Assembly (NCBI GenBank): GCA_944384025.1
Contig: CALWRS010000004.1
Coordinates: forward strand, 1 to 34,580
DNA: 34,580 nucleotides
Direction of reading: 5' to 3'
Source: an uncultured Lachnospiraceae bacterium
Lineage (GTDB): Bacteria; Bacillota; Clostridia; Lachnospirales; Lachnospiraceae
Position 1 is the first letter of the stretch. Each line of letters begins with the position of its first letter. The notes beneath the pieces were generated by a model, which saw nothing but the letters and a program-made list of their open reading frames with translations, ran no database searches and was not told the DNA's origin. Positions 1-7,444 of the stretch are shown piece by piece. The translations under genes were made by a program, and so were the position numbers.

Positions 1-1
1 G

Positions 2-1069
2 TCTGTCTATGCCGATAAGCTAATTAGCTACAGCGCTGCAAATCCGCTTAGAAGCCTGGACGGCGAGGGCAACCGCCTTACGCTAACCGTGGACGCTACG
101 CTAAATAAAACCGCCTACGAAGCCCTAAACGGGCATTCCGGGACAATTGCGCTATACAACTATAAAACCGGCGCACTGCTTTGTCTGGTGTCCTCTCCTG
201 CGTACGACCCTGTAAGCGTACCGGACGACTTGGAGACAAATCCCTTATACGACGGCGCTTATTTAAACCGCTTTTTCTCTTCCACGTTTCGTCCCGGCTC
301 CGTTATGAAAATCGTAACGCTTCACGCCGCGCTTTCCGAATTGCCGGGCGTAGAAAATCGGCAGTTTGTCTGCACCGGCGAGCTTAAAATCGGCGACAAT
401 ACCGTTACGTGCGAACACGCGCATGGCACAATGACCCTTTCGGAAGCCTTTGCGAGATCCTGCAACGTTACGTTTGCTTCTCTTGCGACCGAACTTGGCG
501 GAGAGACGCTTCAGGAATATGTCCAAAAAGCAGGGCTTACGCAAAGTTATGCGCTTGGAACAATTCGGACGGCGAAAGGAAGCTTTGCGCTTGTTACGGT
601 ATCGGATTACCAATTAGGGTGGGCCGGCGTCGGTCTGTACCAAGACCTTGTAAACCCCTGCTCCCTGCTTATATATTTAGGCGCAATCGCAAACGGAGGA
701 AGCGCGGCGCTGCCTACTTATCTAGAGAAAATATCGGACGGAAACGGAAACGTGATTTACCAGACACAAACAGCAAAATCCGGTCTTCTCGTGAAACCGG
801 AAATTGCGCAAAAGCTGACGGCTTATATGAAGGCCAACTGTGCGCTTACTTACGACCTCTCCCGCTTTCCTACCGAAAACATCGGGGCAAAATCCGGCAC
901 AATCGAAACAAAAACCGGCAAATCCAACTGCTGGTTTGCCGGCTTTTTAACCGAGGAAGAATATCCTTATGCTTTTGTCGTATATATGGAAAACGCCGGT
1001 TCCGGAAACCGCGTTGCGGGAGAAGCAGCCGCCAAACTATTGCATGCGCTCTACCGCTCGGAGCGCTGA
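2..1069 (+). CDS. Penicillin-binding protein transpeptidase domain (5' end outside window)
   Basis: Peptidoglycan D,D-transpeptidase, class B type, acting outside the membrane in cross-linking. The frame is open from base 2, so the N-terminal anchor and dimerisation region lie upstream of the window; an internal ATG at 89 is not a convincing start. All three penicilloyl-serine transferase motifs are visible: SxxK as SVMK at 299-310, SxN as SCN at 458-466, and KSGT at 890-901. Their spacing fits a PbpA/FtsI-like transpeptidase domain. The stop codon lies 19 bases inside the 3' end of the convergent queH gene. Whether it serves division, elongation or sporulation cannot be told without the N-terminus and upstream neighbours. 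The family call is secure; the exact paralogue is not. Confidence 0.93.
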   Translation, partial: SVYADKLISYSAANPLRSLDGEGNRLTLTVDATLNKTAYEALNGHSGTIALYNYKTGALLCLVSSPAYDPVSVPDDLETNPLYDGAYLNRFFSSTFRPGSVMKIVTLHAALSELPGVENRQFVCTGELKIGDNTVTCEHAHGTMTLSEAFARSCNVTFASLATELGGETLQEYVQKAGLTQSYALGTIRTAKGSFALVTVSDYQLGWAGVGLYQDLVNPCSLLIYLGAIANGGSAALPTYLEKISDGNGNVIYQTQTAKSGLLVKPEIAQKLTAYMKANCALTYDLSRFPTENIGAKSGTIETKTGKSNCWFAGFLTEEEYPYAFVVYMENAGSGNRVAGEAAAKLLHALYRSER

Positions 1070-1680
1070 GCGCTCGCTTTTGAAAAAACGCACCCACAGA
1101 AGTTTTGCCGGTACAGCTGATACGCACAAGACAGCTCTATCGAGCGCTGGTATCCTCCTTTTTTCTTAAAGTCGGAAAACAAATACGGAATTCCAAATTG
1201 TTCGGAAAGCTCTTTGCCAATAGCATTGAGCTTTTCTGCTTTTTTTAGAGGGCTAATGCTAAGCGTCGTTGTGACATAATCAAACCCGCGTTTTTTTGCT
1301 TCCGAAAACGCTTCCAAAAGCCGGAGCCGATAGCAGATTTCGCAGCGCGCTCCTCCTTCCGGTTCCTTCTCCAATCCCCGAACCGCTTCGCAAAACCGCT
1401 CCGGACAATACTCGCCTACAAGCAGCTGAACCGGGTTTACAAGCGGCATCTCCTGCAAAAGCCGCGCAAGCTCCTGTGTCCGCTTTTCAAACTCGTCCTG
1501 CGGTGCAATATTCGGATTATAATAAAACAACGTGATGGAAAAGTATCGGCTTAAAAGTTCAAGCACATAGCTGGCGCACGGAGCGCAGCAAGCGTGCAAA
1601 AACAGCCGGGGCGTTCGCCCGGACGCTTCCACACGCGTAAGCTCCTCCTCCATTTTCTTTTGGTAATTGACTTTTTGCAA
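1051..1680 (-). CDS. queH: Epoxyqueuosine reductase QueH
   Basis: Cobalamin-independent enzyme that reduces epoxyqueuosine to queuosine in tRNA, the last step of queuosine synthesis. The 209-residue protein has the family cysteine pattern: CCAPC at residues 31-35, then CEIC followed by YRLRL near residue 115, and a C-terminal GCVFS segment; these cysteines are expected to hold a metal and an iron-sulfur cluster. The start is a TTG at 1678-1680, chosen because AGGAGG sits 7 bases upstream and itself overlaps the TAG stop of hisC, suggesting translational coupling. It is the last gene of the aminotransferase-hisC-queH operon. Its 3' end overlaps the convergent penicillin-binding protein gene. 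No other queuosine gene is in the window. Confidence 0.92.
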   Translation of the reverse strand: MQKVNYQKKMEEELTRVEASGRTPRLFLHACCAPCASYVLELLSRYFSITLFYYNPNIAPQDEFEKRTQELARLLQEMPLVNPVQLLVGEYCPERFCEAVRGLEKEPEGGARCEICYRLRLLEAFSEAKKRGFDYVTTTLSISPLKKAEKLNAIGKELSEQFGIPYLFSDFKKKGGYQRSIELSCAYQLYRQNFCGCVFSKASAQRSER

Positions 1681-1692
1681 AACGCTTTCCTC

Positions 1693-2751
1693 CTAGCGCT
1701 CACCGACAATGTCTTTAAGCGCGGCAAGCAGAGCCTGCATTTCTTCGCGCGTTCCGATTGTAATCCGCAAATAATTGTCAATATGCGGCTGAGCAAAGTA
1801 CCGAACATAGATTTTCCTTTGCCGAAGCTGCTCAAAAATATCTTTTGCCGGAACGCGGCTGTGCGTAACAAACAAAAAGTTGGCGCTGGAATTCGTAGAA
1901 GAAAAAGAAAGCTTCTTTAGTTCCTCTCGCGTCCATTCTCTTGTTTGCATAATTCGCGCACACGTATCCGAAAAATAAGCCTCGTCCTCAAGCGCTGCCT
2001 TTCCGGCAAGGATAGACGCCTCGTTCATCGTATACGAATTGTACGAATACTTTACGCTTTGAAGCGCGGCAATTAACGGTTCCGCTGCCATACAAAAGCC
2101 GATGCGCATTCCTGCCATGGAGCGGGATTTGGAAAACGTCTGAACGATGACAAGATTTTCGTATTTATCAAGAAGACATTGGCACGATACAGCGCCAAAA
2201 TCCACATATGCTTCGTCGATAATAACGACCGAGTCCGGATTGTTAGCAACAATCGTCTCCACTTCCGAAACCGACAGCGCAATGCCTGTTGGCGCGTTCG
2301 GATTGGCTATAACAATCCCGCCGTTCTCCGCTATATAATCCTGCGGATCAACGCGAAACCCTTCCCGCAGCGGCACCGCGCGGTACGGAACGCGAAACAG
2401 CCCCGCCCAGACCGGATAAAACGAATACGTCACTTCCGGGAACAAAATTGGGCGATCGCTGTTAAAAAAGGTCAAAAAGCACATGCCTAAGACGTCGTCG
2501 GAGCCAACTCCAACAAAAATCTGCGAACTTTTTACTCCGTATCTTTTTGCAAGCGCGTCCACAAGCAGCGTGGCAGCAGGGTCGGGATACTTTCTCGTAT
2601 TTGCTCCGCCAATTTCCCGAAGGGCCGAAGCGACATGCGGCGACGGAGGATACGGATTTTCATTTGTGTTTAATTTAATAATATTCTTTTCCCGTGGCTG
2701 CTCCCCCGGCACATAAGGCGTGACCTCTCGAAAATAGTTCTGATAATTCAT
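1693..2751 (-). CDS. hisC: Histidinol-phosphate aminotransferase
   Basis: PLP-dependent class II aminotransferase converting imidazole acetol-phosphate and glutamate to histidinol-phosphate in histidine synthesis. The 352-residue length is normal for the family. Visible motifs are LNTNENPYPPSP near residue 27, NPNAPTG at 150-156, DEAYVDF at 179-185, the PLP lysine K208 in TFSKSRSMAG, and MRIGF after it. ATG at 2751 is preceded by GGAGGAAAG at good spacing. It lies 18 bases downstream of another aminotransferase and 12 bases upstream of queH, with no other his gene nearby, so it may have a broader role in aromatic amino acid transamination, as some clostridial HisC proteins are thought to have. 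That second role is only inference. Confidence 0.92.
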   Translation of the reverse strand: MNYQNYFREVTPYVPGEQPREKNIIKLNTNENPYPPSPHVASALREIGGANTRKYPDPAATLLVDALAKRYGVKSSQIFVGVGSDDVLGMCFLTFFNSDRPILFPEVTYSFYPVWAGLFRVPYRAVPLREGFRVDPQDYIAENGGIVIANPNAPTGIALSVSEVETIVANNPDSVVIIDEAYVDFGAVSCQCLLDKYENLVIVQTFSKSRSMAGMRIGFCMAAEPLIAALQSVKYSYNSYTMNEASILAGKAALEDEAYFSDTCARIMQTREWTREELKKLSFSSTNSSANFLFVTHSRVPAKDIFEQLRQRKIYVRYFAQPHIDNYLRITIGTREEMQALLAALKDIVGER

Positions 2752-2769
2752 TTCTCTTTCCTCCGTGTG

Positions 2770-3978
2770 TTATTCGGCGCTCTTTGCTCCCTCCAGTCCG
2801 AATTCCTCTGCCAGCTTTGCAAAGCCTGGAAGGGAGCGAAGAATCATGTCGTAATCCACGCAATACGCAAGCCGCACATAGCCCGGGCCTCCAAAGCTGC
2901 TTCCAGGAACAAGCAAAATCCGGTGCCTCTTAGCAGCGGCAACAAATGCCCGGTCGTCTCCGCCCGGAGCTTTTACAAACAAATAAAACGCACCCTGCGG
3001 CTTTACGCAGGAGTAGCCGTATCCCGTCAACTTTCCGTACAAAAGCTCGCGGTTTCGATTATAACTTTCCACCGACACCGTAGCGTCTTGGCAGCGTCCT
3101 ACGACTCTTTGAATCAAAGACGGCGCGTTTACAAAGCCCAAAATCCGGTTTGCTACCGCTGCGCCGGGAAGGATTTCGTCTGCGTCGTCCAAAAAGTCCG
3201 GCAATACCAAATAGCCGATGCGCTCTCCCGGAAGCGAGAGCGATTTGCTGTAGGAATAGCCGACAATCGTATTATGGTAATACTTGGTAAGGTACGGAAC
3301 CTGAACGCCGTCGTACACAAGTTCGCGGTAAGGTTCGTCTGCAAGCAAATAAATGCTTGTATTAAACTCCTGTTCTTTTTCACGGAGCAGCTCGGCGATT
3401 TCGCAAATAACCGACTCCGGATAAACAACGCCTGTAGGATTGTTCGGATTGTTAATGAGCATCACTTTCGTCTTTGGCGTAATTGCCTTTGCAAGCGCCG
3501 CTAAATCCGGCTGAAACGTCTCCGGCAGCGTATTTACGACAACTAAGTCAGCGTCAAAGTTTGCAACGTAATTCCGGTACTCGCCAAAAAACGGCGCAAA
3601 GGTAATTACTTCATCGCCGGGATTTAAAAGCGTCTTGAAAGCTACGTTCAAGCCTCCGGCAGCGCCGACGGTCATCAGGATATTTCTTGCCGAAAAAGAC
3701 GTGCCAAACGACGCGTTCAATTTTTCAGCAATGGCCTCCCGTACATCTTCGTATCCAGCGTTTAACATATATCCGTGGACGAGATTCGGACTCTCTTCTT
3801 CCAGAATTTGATAAACCGCCTCGCGAATTTTTGCAGGGGGTTCTACGCTTGGATTTCCCAAGCTGTAGTCGTACACATTTTCCGCACCAAATTCTGCGGC
3901 CATTCGCTTGCCGTCTTCGAACATTGCCCGAATTGCCGAACCGTTTTTGTTTAAATCCAGTATTTTTTTGCTAATCAT
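2770..3978 (-). CDS. PLP-dependent class I/II aminotransferase
   Basis: Aminotransferase of the aspartate aminotransferase fold, 402 residues. The motifs are clear: YSLGNPS near residue 38, NNPNNPTG at 176-183, ADEPYREL at 213-220, and the PLP-binding lysine K245 in YSYSKSLSLPGERIGY. Clostridial relatives are annotated only as pyridoxal phosphate-dependent aminotransferase; the substrate cannot be read from the sequence, and aspartate, aromatic or branched substrates are all possible. ATG at 3978 has GGAGGA at 3986-3991. It is the first gene of an operon with hisC and queH, transcribed from the promoter at 4021-4049 through a leader containing a 6-bp hairpin at 3995-4010. Confidence 0.9.
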   Translation of the reverse strand: MISKKILDLNKNGSAIRAMFEDGKRMAAEFGAENVYDYSLGNPSVEPPAKIREAVYQILEEESPNLVHGYMLNAGYEDVREAIAEKLNASFGTSFSARNILMTVGAAGGLNVAFKTLLNPGDEVITFAPFFGEYRNYVANFDADLVVVNTLPETFQPDLAALAKAITPKTKVMLINNPNNPTGVVYPESVICEIAELLREKEQEFNTSIYLLADEPYRELVYDGVQVPYLTKYYHNTIVGYSYSKSLSLPGERIGYLVLPDFLDDADEILPGAAVANRILGFVNAPSLIQRVVGRCQDATVSVESYNRNRELLYGKLTGYGYSCVKPQGAFYLFVKAPGGDDRAFVAAAKRHRILLVPGSSFGGPGYVRLAYCVDYDMILRSLPGFAKLAEEFGLEGAKSAE

Positions 3979-3994
3979 TATCTTTTCCTCCGTT

Positions 3995-4010
3995 AAGGGC
4001 GACAGCCCTT
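3995..4010 (-). other. Small leader hairpin before aminotransferase start
   Basis: AAGGGC-TGTC-GCCCTT forms a perfect 6-bp stem with a 4-base loop just upstream of the ribosome binding site. It is too short and lacks a U tract for a terminator. It may modulate translation or mRNA stability, or be chance. Confidence 0.35.
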
Positions 4011-4020
4011 TTCCTATCTG

Positions 4021-4049
4021 ATAATAACACTGAAAAAAACAAATGTAAA
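4021..4049 (-). promoter_or_regulatory. Sigma-A promoter of the aminotransferase-hisC-queH operon
   Basis: On the minus strand TTTACA (4044-4049) is followed by exactly 17 bases and TATTAT (4021-4026), each hexamer matching consensus at five of six positions. Transcription would begin near 4014 and give a short leader of about 35 bases before the ATG at 3978. It lies directly downstream of the S8 protease stop. Confidence 0.7.
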
Positions 4050-4059
4050 GCGCAAAGGC

Positions 4060-5718
4060 TTAACGGATTTCAGAAAGCGTTCCGTATAAATCGAGGTTGC
4101 CGTACCCCCACTGCGGATTTGGGAACCTCCGGTTTTCCTCTCTTCTCGCTCCGTTAATGAAAAACGACTTTATCTGCGTGCCGTTTAGAAACGGACGGTT
4201 TCCGCGAACAATTCCCCACTCCATAAATAAGATTGCCGCGCCTGCCGCACAGGCGGCCGCACTGGACGTTCCCGTACGAAAGACATACTCCTGCGTATCG
4301 CTAAGAATCCCCGGAATTTCCGCGCCCGGCGCAACCAAATCCGGCTTTACAACCCCAGTTCGTGTAAACCCTCTTCCGCTTTCCGGTAAAACGCCTTCCG
4401 TCAAGTCGTCGTACGCGCCAAAAGTCATTGCCAAATTTGCGTTTCCAGGCTCCGTTACCGTAACATCCGGCTCCGGGCGAAGAAAGTATGCCTCGCCGCG
4501 TAAAAACTGCCGTACGGGGAGCCAGATATGAAACTGCGACTGTACGGACAATAACCGCTCCGGATAAACAAAAAGCGTCCAGATTCCGTCCGTCAGTCCC
4601 TCAAACTTTAATAAAATTACTGCCTCTCCGCTTCGCCGCTCCACCGTCTGGTACCCAACTGTAACGGTTGTGCCCTCTAAAAGAAAGCTTCTTGTCAGCG
4701 TTCCTTCGCTCACCGGAGGAATGCGTCCAAGCCTTCCGCCGCCCGGCGAAAGAAGATCAATGGAATAAAGATCTCCCACGTTTCCCCATAGCTCTGCCGT
4801 TAGCCCTAAGGCGCCGCGAACGGTAAACTGCACTTCTTCTGCCTCGCTGTATTCTCCTGCCTGCCGCATACGGCTCTCGTAGTGGTGTGCCGCGTTTGCC
4901 TCGTTGCCGGCCGCAATAACGACTGCCGTGCTTCTTTGGCGGCTTAAGCGATCCAAATACGCCTGAAAAAGCCCCTCCCCTGTATGCGGGCCGCTGTTGG
5001 TTTCCAGGGCAAGCAAAAGAACAAGCGGCAGATTTTTTTGCTGCGCCAGCCTTACAAGGTACGCAATCCCAAGAAGAACGTCCGTTTCGCTGTAGCAGGG
5101 CGCATCCGTGTCAATGCGCCAATACGCCTTCAAATCTTCCGGCGCCTGCCTTAAGCGAACAGCGGCGATTTTGCATTCCGGCGCCACGCCGCGGTACGCT
5201 CCGTTTGCATTACCGGCCGCAACCGACGCCAAATACGTCCCGTGCCCAATCGAGTCGCCTGTCTTTGCGCTCCCATCCTCTAGCTCTTCCTGTTCATACG
5301 CTCTGCCAAAGGGAACGCCGGATAACGTCTCCTCTTCGCCTTGTGCCTCCTCCGTCTGATCCCAGATCCCGATAATCCGCGAACTTCCGTCACGATTTTG
5401 GAAGATCTCCTGTCTGTAATCAATTCCCGTATCTACAATCCCGAGAAGTACTCCCTGCCCGTACAAGTCAAAGCCGGGCAGGCTCTCCACCGCCAGCACC
5501 CCCATTTCACTTAAGTGCCCTATATCCGCAAGCCCTAAGCATTTAGGTACCGAACTGTAGGGCAGGTTTTCTCCTGCAAGCTCGTAAGTATTCTCGTCGC
5601 AGTAAACAACGACGGCAAGCTGGTCGCCGACTTGAAAAATATCGCTTGGAGGCGCAATACTCTCCGCCAGCGCAAGGTATTCGGGATACTGTACTAAAAA
5701 AGAAAGACAGCGGTTCAT
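4060..5718 (-). CDS. S8 family subtilisin-like serine protease (clostridial Csp type)
   Basis: Predicted subtilisin-family endopeptidase of 552 residues. The catalytic triad appears intact: D96 in GIVDTGID, H159 in SIGHGTYLAS, and S485 in TGTSSAAACAAG; the oxyanion asparagine is in VVIAAGNEA. There is no signal peptide or membrane segment, so it is probably cytoplasmic or packaged. A jelly-roll-like insertion between the N and S motifs (about residues 290-420) and the overall length resemble the CspA/B/C proteins that act in clostridial spore germination, but here no pseudoprotease partner is adjacent and the N-terminal prodomain is short. The gene stands alone between the aminotransferase promoter and the intron remnant. 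ATG at 5718 has a modest AGAGGG site. The S8 assignment is firm; a germination role is speculative. Confidence 0.9.
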   Translation of the reverse strand: MNRCLSFLVQYPEYLALAESIAPPSDIFQVGDQLAVVVYCDENTYELAGENLPYSSVPKCLGLADIGHLSEMGVLAVESLPGFDLYGQGVLLGIVDTGIDYRQEIFQNRDGSSRIIGIWDQTEEAQGEEETLSGVPFGRAYEQEELEDGSAKTGDSIGHGTYLASVAAGNANGAYRGVAPECKIAAVRLRQAPEDLKAYWRIDTDAPCYSETDVLLGIAYLVRLAQQKNLPLVLLLALETNSGPHTGEGLFQAYLDRLSRQRSTAVVIAAGNEANAAHHYESRMRQAGEYSEAEEVQFTVRGALGLTAELWGNVGDLYSIDLLSPGGGRLGRIPPVSEGTLTRSFLLEGTTVTVGYQTVERRSGEAVILLKFEGLTDGIWTLFVYPERLLSVQSQFHIWLPVRQFLRGEAYFLRPEPDVTVTEPGNANLAMTFGAYDDLTEGVLPESGRGFTRTGVVKPDLVAPGAEIPGILSDTQEYVFRTGTSSAAACAAGAAILFMEWGIVRGNRPFLNGTQIKSFFINGARREENRRFPNPQWGYGNLDLYGTLSEIR

Positions 5719-5788
5719 AACAAGCCCTCTTTTCTTCTCTTCTGTATCCTATGTAAAAAGCTTCCGTCGTGCGCCTGCGCCAAAGAAA

Positions 5789-5870
5789 ATCGAGTAGGAG
5801 GAAATTCCTCTAATTGAGGAATTTCCGACCTCTCACACCACCGCTCATGCGGTTCCGCAAGCGGCGGTTC
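5789..5870 (-). mobile_element. Group II intron 3' end: domains V and VI, no reverse transcriptase
   Basis: On the minus strand, 5837-5868 folds as a textbook domain V: 9-bp lower stem, a 2-base bulge (TG) on the 3' side, 4-bp upper stem and GAAC loop, with a CGC triad in the lower stem. The linker GTGTGAGAGG follows. Domain VI then forms: GAG and AGG at its base pair with CTC and CCT around a single unpaired A (complement of base 5795), capped by a perfect 11-bp stem of GGAAATTCCTC with GAGGAATTTCC. The sequence ends CTCGAT at 5789, so the unpaired A is 7 bases from the 3' end, as expected for the lariat branch point. Domains I-IV and any intron-encoded protein are absent from this window; the region upstream is too short to hold them. 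Confidence 0.78.
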
Positions 5871-6001
5871 AATCAACTTAACAAGTGACACGCCTCTCGG
5901 CGTAGTAGTTGCTCATGGAGACTAGCCCAAATGCGGCTAGTCTTTCATGTTCGCCCGCCATGGGCGGGCGAACATAAAAGGGACGCAGCCAATTAGCTGC
6001 G
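5871..6001 (-). other. Hairpin-rich non-coding stretch between cpsD and the intron domains
   Basis: No gene is seen. Three strong hairpins sit in series: a 9-bp stem at 5919-5943 (AGACTAGCC with GGCTAGTCT), a 13-bp perfect stem with a 3-base loop at 5947-5975, and an 8-bp stem at 5982-6003. A small CGCC/GGCG stem lies at 5891-5902. They may be remnants of intron domain IV or an older insertion scar; only the last looks like a transcription terminator. Confidence 0.6.
5947..5975. repeat. 29-bp near-perfect palindrome
   Basis: ATGTTCGCCCGCC and its exact complement are separated by three bases, giving a 13-bp GC-rich stem readable on both strands. No U tract follows directly on either strand. 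It could be a hairpin of the intron remnant, a protein-binding operator or an mRNA-stabilising 3' structure. Confidence 0.6.
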
Positions 6002-6003
6002 TC
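5982..6003 (-). terminator. Putative Rho-independent terminator of the cpsBCD operon
   Basis: GACGCAGC and GCTGCGTC form an 8-bp stem with a 6-base loop, starting inside the TGA stop codon of cpsD and followed on the minus strand by CCCTTTTATG. The U tract is short, so termination may be partial. Confidence 0.5.
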
Positions 6004-6676
6004 ATTCGTGAACGTAATATTCTCCGTAGTACTTATCTTTATGATTTTTCGGAACTCCGTTTAAGACGACGCCAAGTGTTTTGCAGCCCGTTCTCTCCAG
6101 CTGACGAACACCCTTTTGCGCCAAGCGTGCCTTCACTTTAGAGTGCCGAACTATCATCACGGCCCCGTCGCTATGCTGCGCTAAAATCGCAGCGTCAATT
6201 ACCGAGCCAAGAGGCGGTGTGTCAAGGATAATATAATCGTAGTGCTTTTTAAGCGCTCCCATCAAAGCATCAAACGCCTTTGAGCTTAGTAATTCAGCGG
6301 GGTTTGGCGGGAACATCCCGGAAAAGATAATGTGAAGATTTTTTGTATCCGTCTCACATATGCATTGGTCAAGCGTTTGCATTCCTGTCAGAAAATGACT
6401 TAAACCGTATACTTCGCTTTCGCAATAAAATTTTCTCGGAAGATAGCTTTTCCTCAGGTCACAGTCCACTAAAAGCACGCGCTTTCCAAGCTCTGCAAAG
6501 GACTTTGCCAAGTGATACGAACAGGACGATTTCCCTTCGCTCATAACAGTGCTCGTAATCAAAACCGTCTGAATACCTGTTCCGCTCAGCTGAATATTCA
6601 TTCTAAGGTTTTTGAACGCCTCCACAGCGAAGAAGTCCGACATTTCCGTTTTGTTTATATACTCAACTCGCTGCAT
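6002..6676 (-). CDS. cpsD: CpsD/CapB-family tyrosine autokinase (BY-kinase)
   Basis: Cytoplasmic bacterial tyrosine kinase that partners the CpsC membrane adaptor to control capsule or exopolysaccharide polymer length and export. From ATG 6676 it is 224 residues. Visible motifs: Walker A variant TSTVMSEGKSS (41-51), Walker A' VLLVDCDLRK (67-76), Walker B YIILDTPPLGS, and a C-terminal tyrosine cluster KYYGEYYVHE that is the usual autophosphorylation site. A longer reading from 6730 is possible, but ATG 6676 has GGGAGAG upstream and lies one base after the cpsC stop, so it is preferred. It ends the cpsB-cpsC-cpsD cluster; no glycosyltransferase genes follow, as they would in a complete capsule operon, and the intron remnant lies just downstream. 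Confidence 0.92.
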   Translation of the reverse strand: MQRVEYINKTEMSDFFAVEAFKNLRMNIQLSGTGIQTVLITSTVMSEGKSSCSYHLAKSFAELGKRVLLVDCDLRKSYLPRKFYCESEVYGLSHFLTGMQTLDQCICETDTKNLHIIFSGMFPPNPAELLSSKAFDALMGALKKHYDYIILDTPPLGSVIDAAILAQHSDGAVMIVRHSKVKARLAQKGVRQLERTGCKTLGVVLNGVPKNHKDKYYGEYYVHE

Positions 6677-6677
6677 T

Positions 6678-7421
6678 TTAACGTCTCTCCCTTCCCTTTT
6701 TCCGCTTTTTCTTCTCGTCAGACTCTGCACAGTCTTCCTGCGGCACTACGGCAAGAACAGTCAGATTTAAGTACTTTTCAACATCCTTGTCCGTTTTAAT
6801 CGTATCGTCAAGCAAAAACCGAATGGTCACAATCGCAACGGCAAGCAGGGCGCCGACAAGGCAGCCAATTATCGTCCTTTTTGTGATGTTCGGACTCGAA
6901 GGATCCGTTGGCAGCGTTCCTTCGTCAATTTTTTCCAGATTCATATTAATGCGCTCTGCCACAACGTCCGATAATACCGCAACGAAAGCGTCTGCAAGCT
7001 TTTTCGCCATCTCCGGGTCAGGATCCGTAACCATAACGCGCAGCATTCGGGAATCGTTGTCTATGGAAACGCTTACATTGCTGCTAAGCTTCGAATAGGT
7101 ATAGGACTCGCTCAAATTCAAATCCGAAATTACGTGTTCAACAACCAAATGGCTGGTTGCCAAGTTCGCAAAGTCTTTTGCAAGAGCCGTACTCGTAGTG
7201 ATATCTGAACTCGTTATGTTTTCTTCGTTTGTTCGGTTAAGAACAAAGACAGATGCCGTGGATTGATACAGCGGCGTTACAAAGTTGCTGCTGTAAACAA
7301 ACATAATAGCTCCGCCAAGCAGTGTAAGCATTATAATCAGCCAGATGCGCCCAAGCAGAGCATAAAACAGGGCACCAAGGTCGATTTCGTCTTCCTGTCT
7401 GTTTAACTGCTCTTGTTCCAT
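6678..7421 (-). CDS. cpsC: Wzz/CpsC-family polysaccharide co-polymerase (BY-kinase adaptor)
   Basis: Membrane protein of 247 residues that sets polysaccharide chain length and activates the adjacent kinase. It has a first membrane segment at about residues 26-44, a large external domain, the usual proline-containing region (LPTDPSSPNITK) before a second membrane segment at about 187-207, and a C-terminal cytoplasmic tail with TVLAVVP that contacts the kinase. The C-terminus is unusually basic (Lys/Arg run). ATG 7421 has GGGAGG 8 bases upstream. It sits 23 bases after cpsB and 1 base before cpsD, a conserved order in Firmicutes. Confidence 0.9.
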   Translation of the reverse strand: MEQEQLNRQEDEIDLGALFYALLGRIWLIIMLTLLGGAIMFVYSSNFVTPLYQSTASVFVLNRTNEENITSSDITTSTALAKDFANLATSHLVVEHVISDLNLSESYTYSKLSSNVSVSIDNDSRMLRVMVTDPDPEMAKKLADAFVAVLSDVVAERINMNLEKIDEGTLPTDPSSPNITKRTIIGCLVGALLAVAIVTIRFLLDDTIKTDKDVEKYLNLTVLAVVPQEDCAESDEKKKRKKGRERR

Positions 7422-7444
7422 GTAGTGGCCTCCCTATCGTTTCG

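Noticed and set aside
2767-3504. 245-codon plus-strand frame opposite the aminotransferase
   Set aside because: It lies entirely within a strongly supported gene and shows no protein family features.
5719-6001. Full group II intron with encoded reverse transcriptase
   Set aside because: No GTGYG-type 5' end, domain I or reverse transcriptase frame exists in the 283-base gap.
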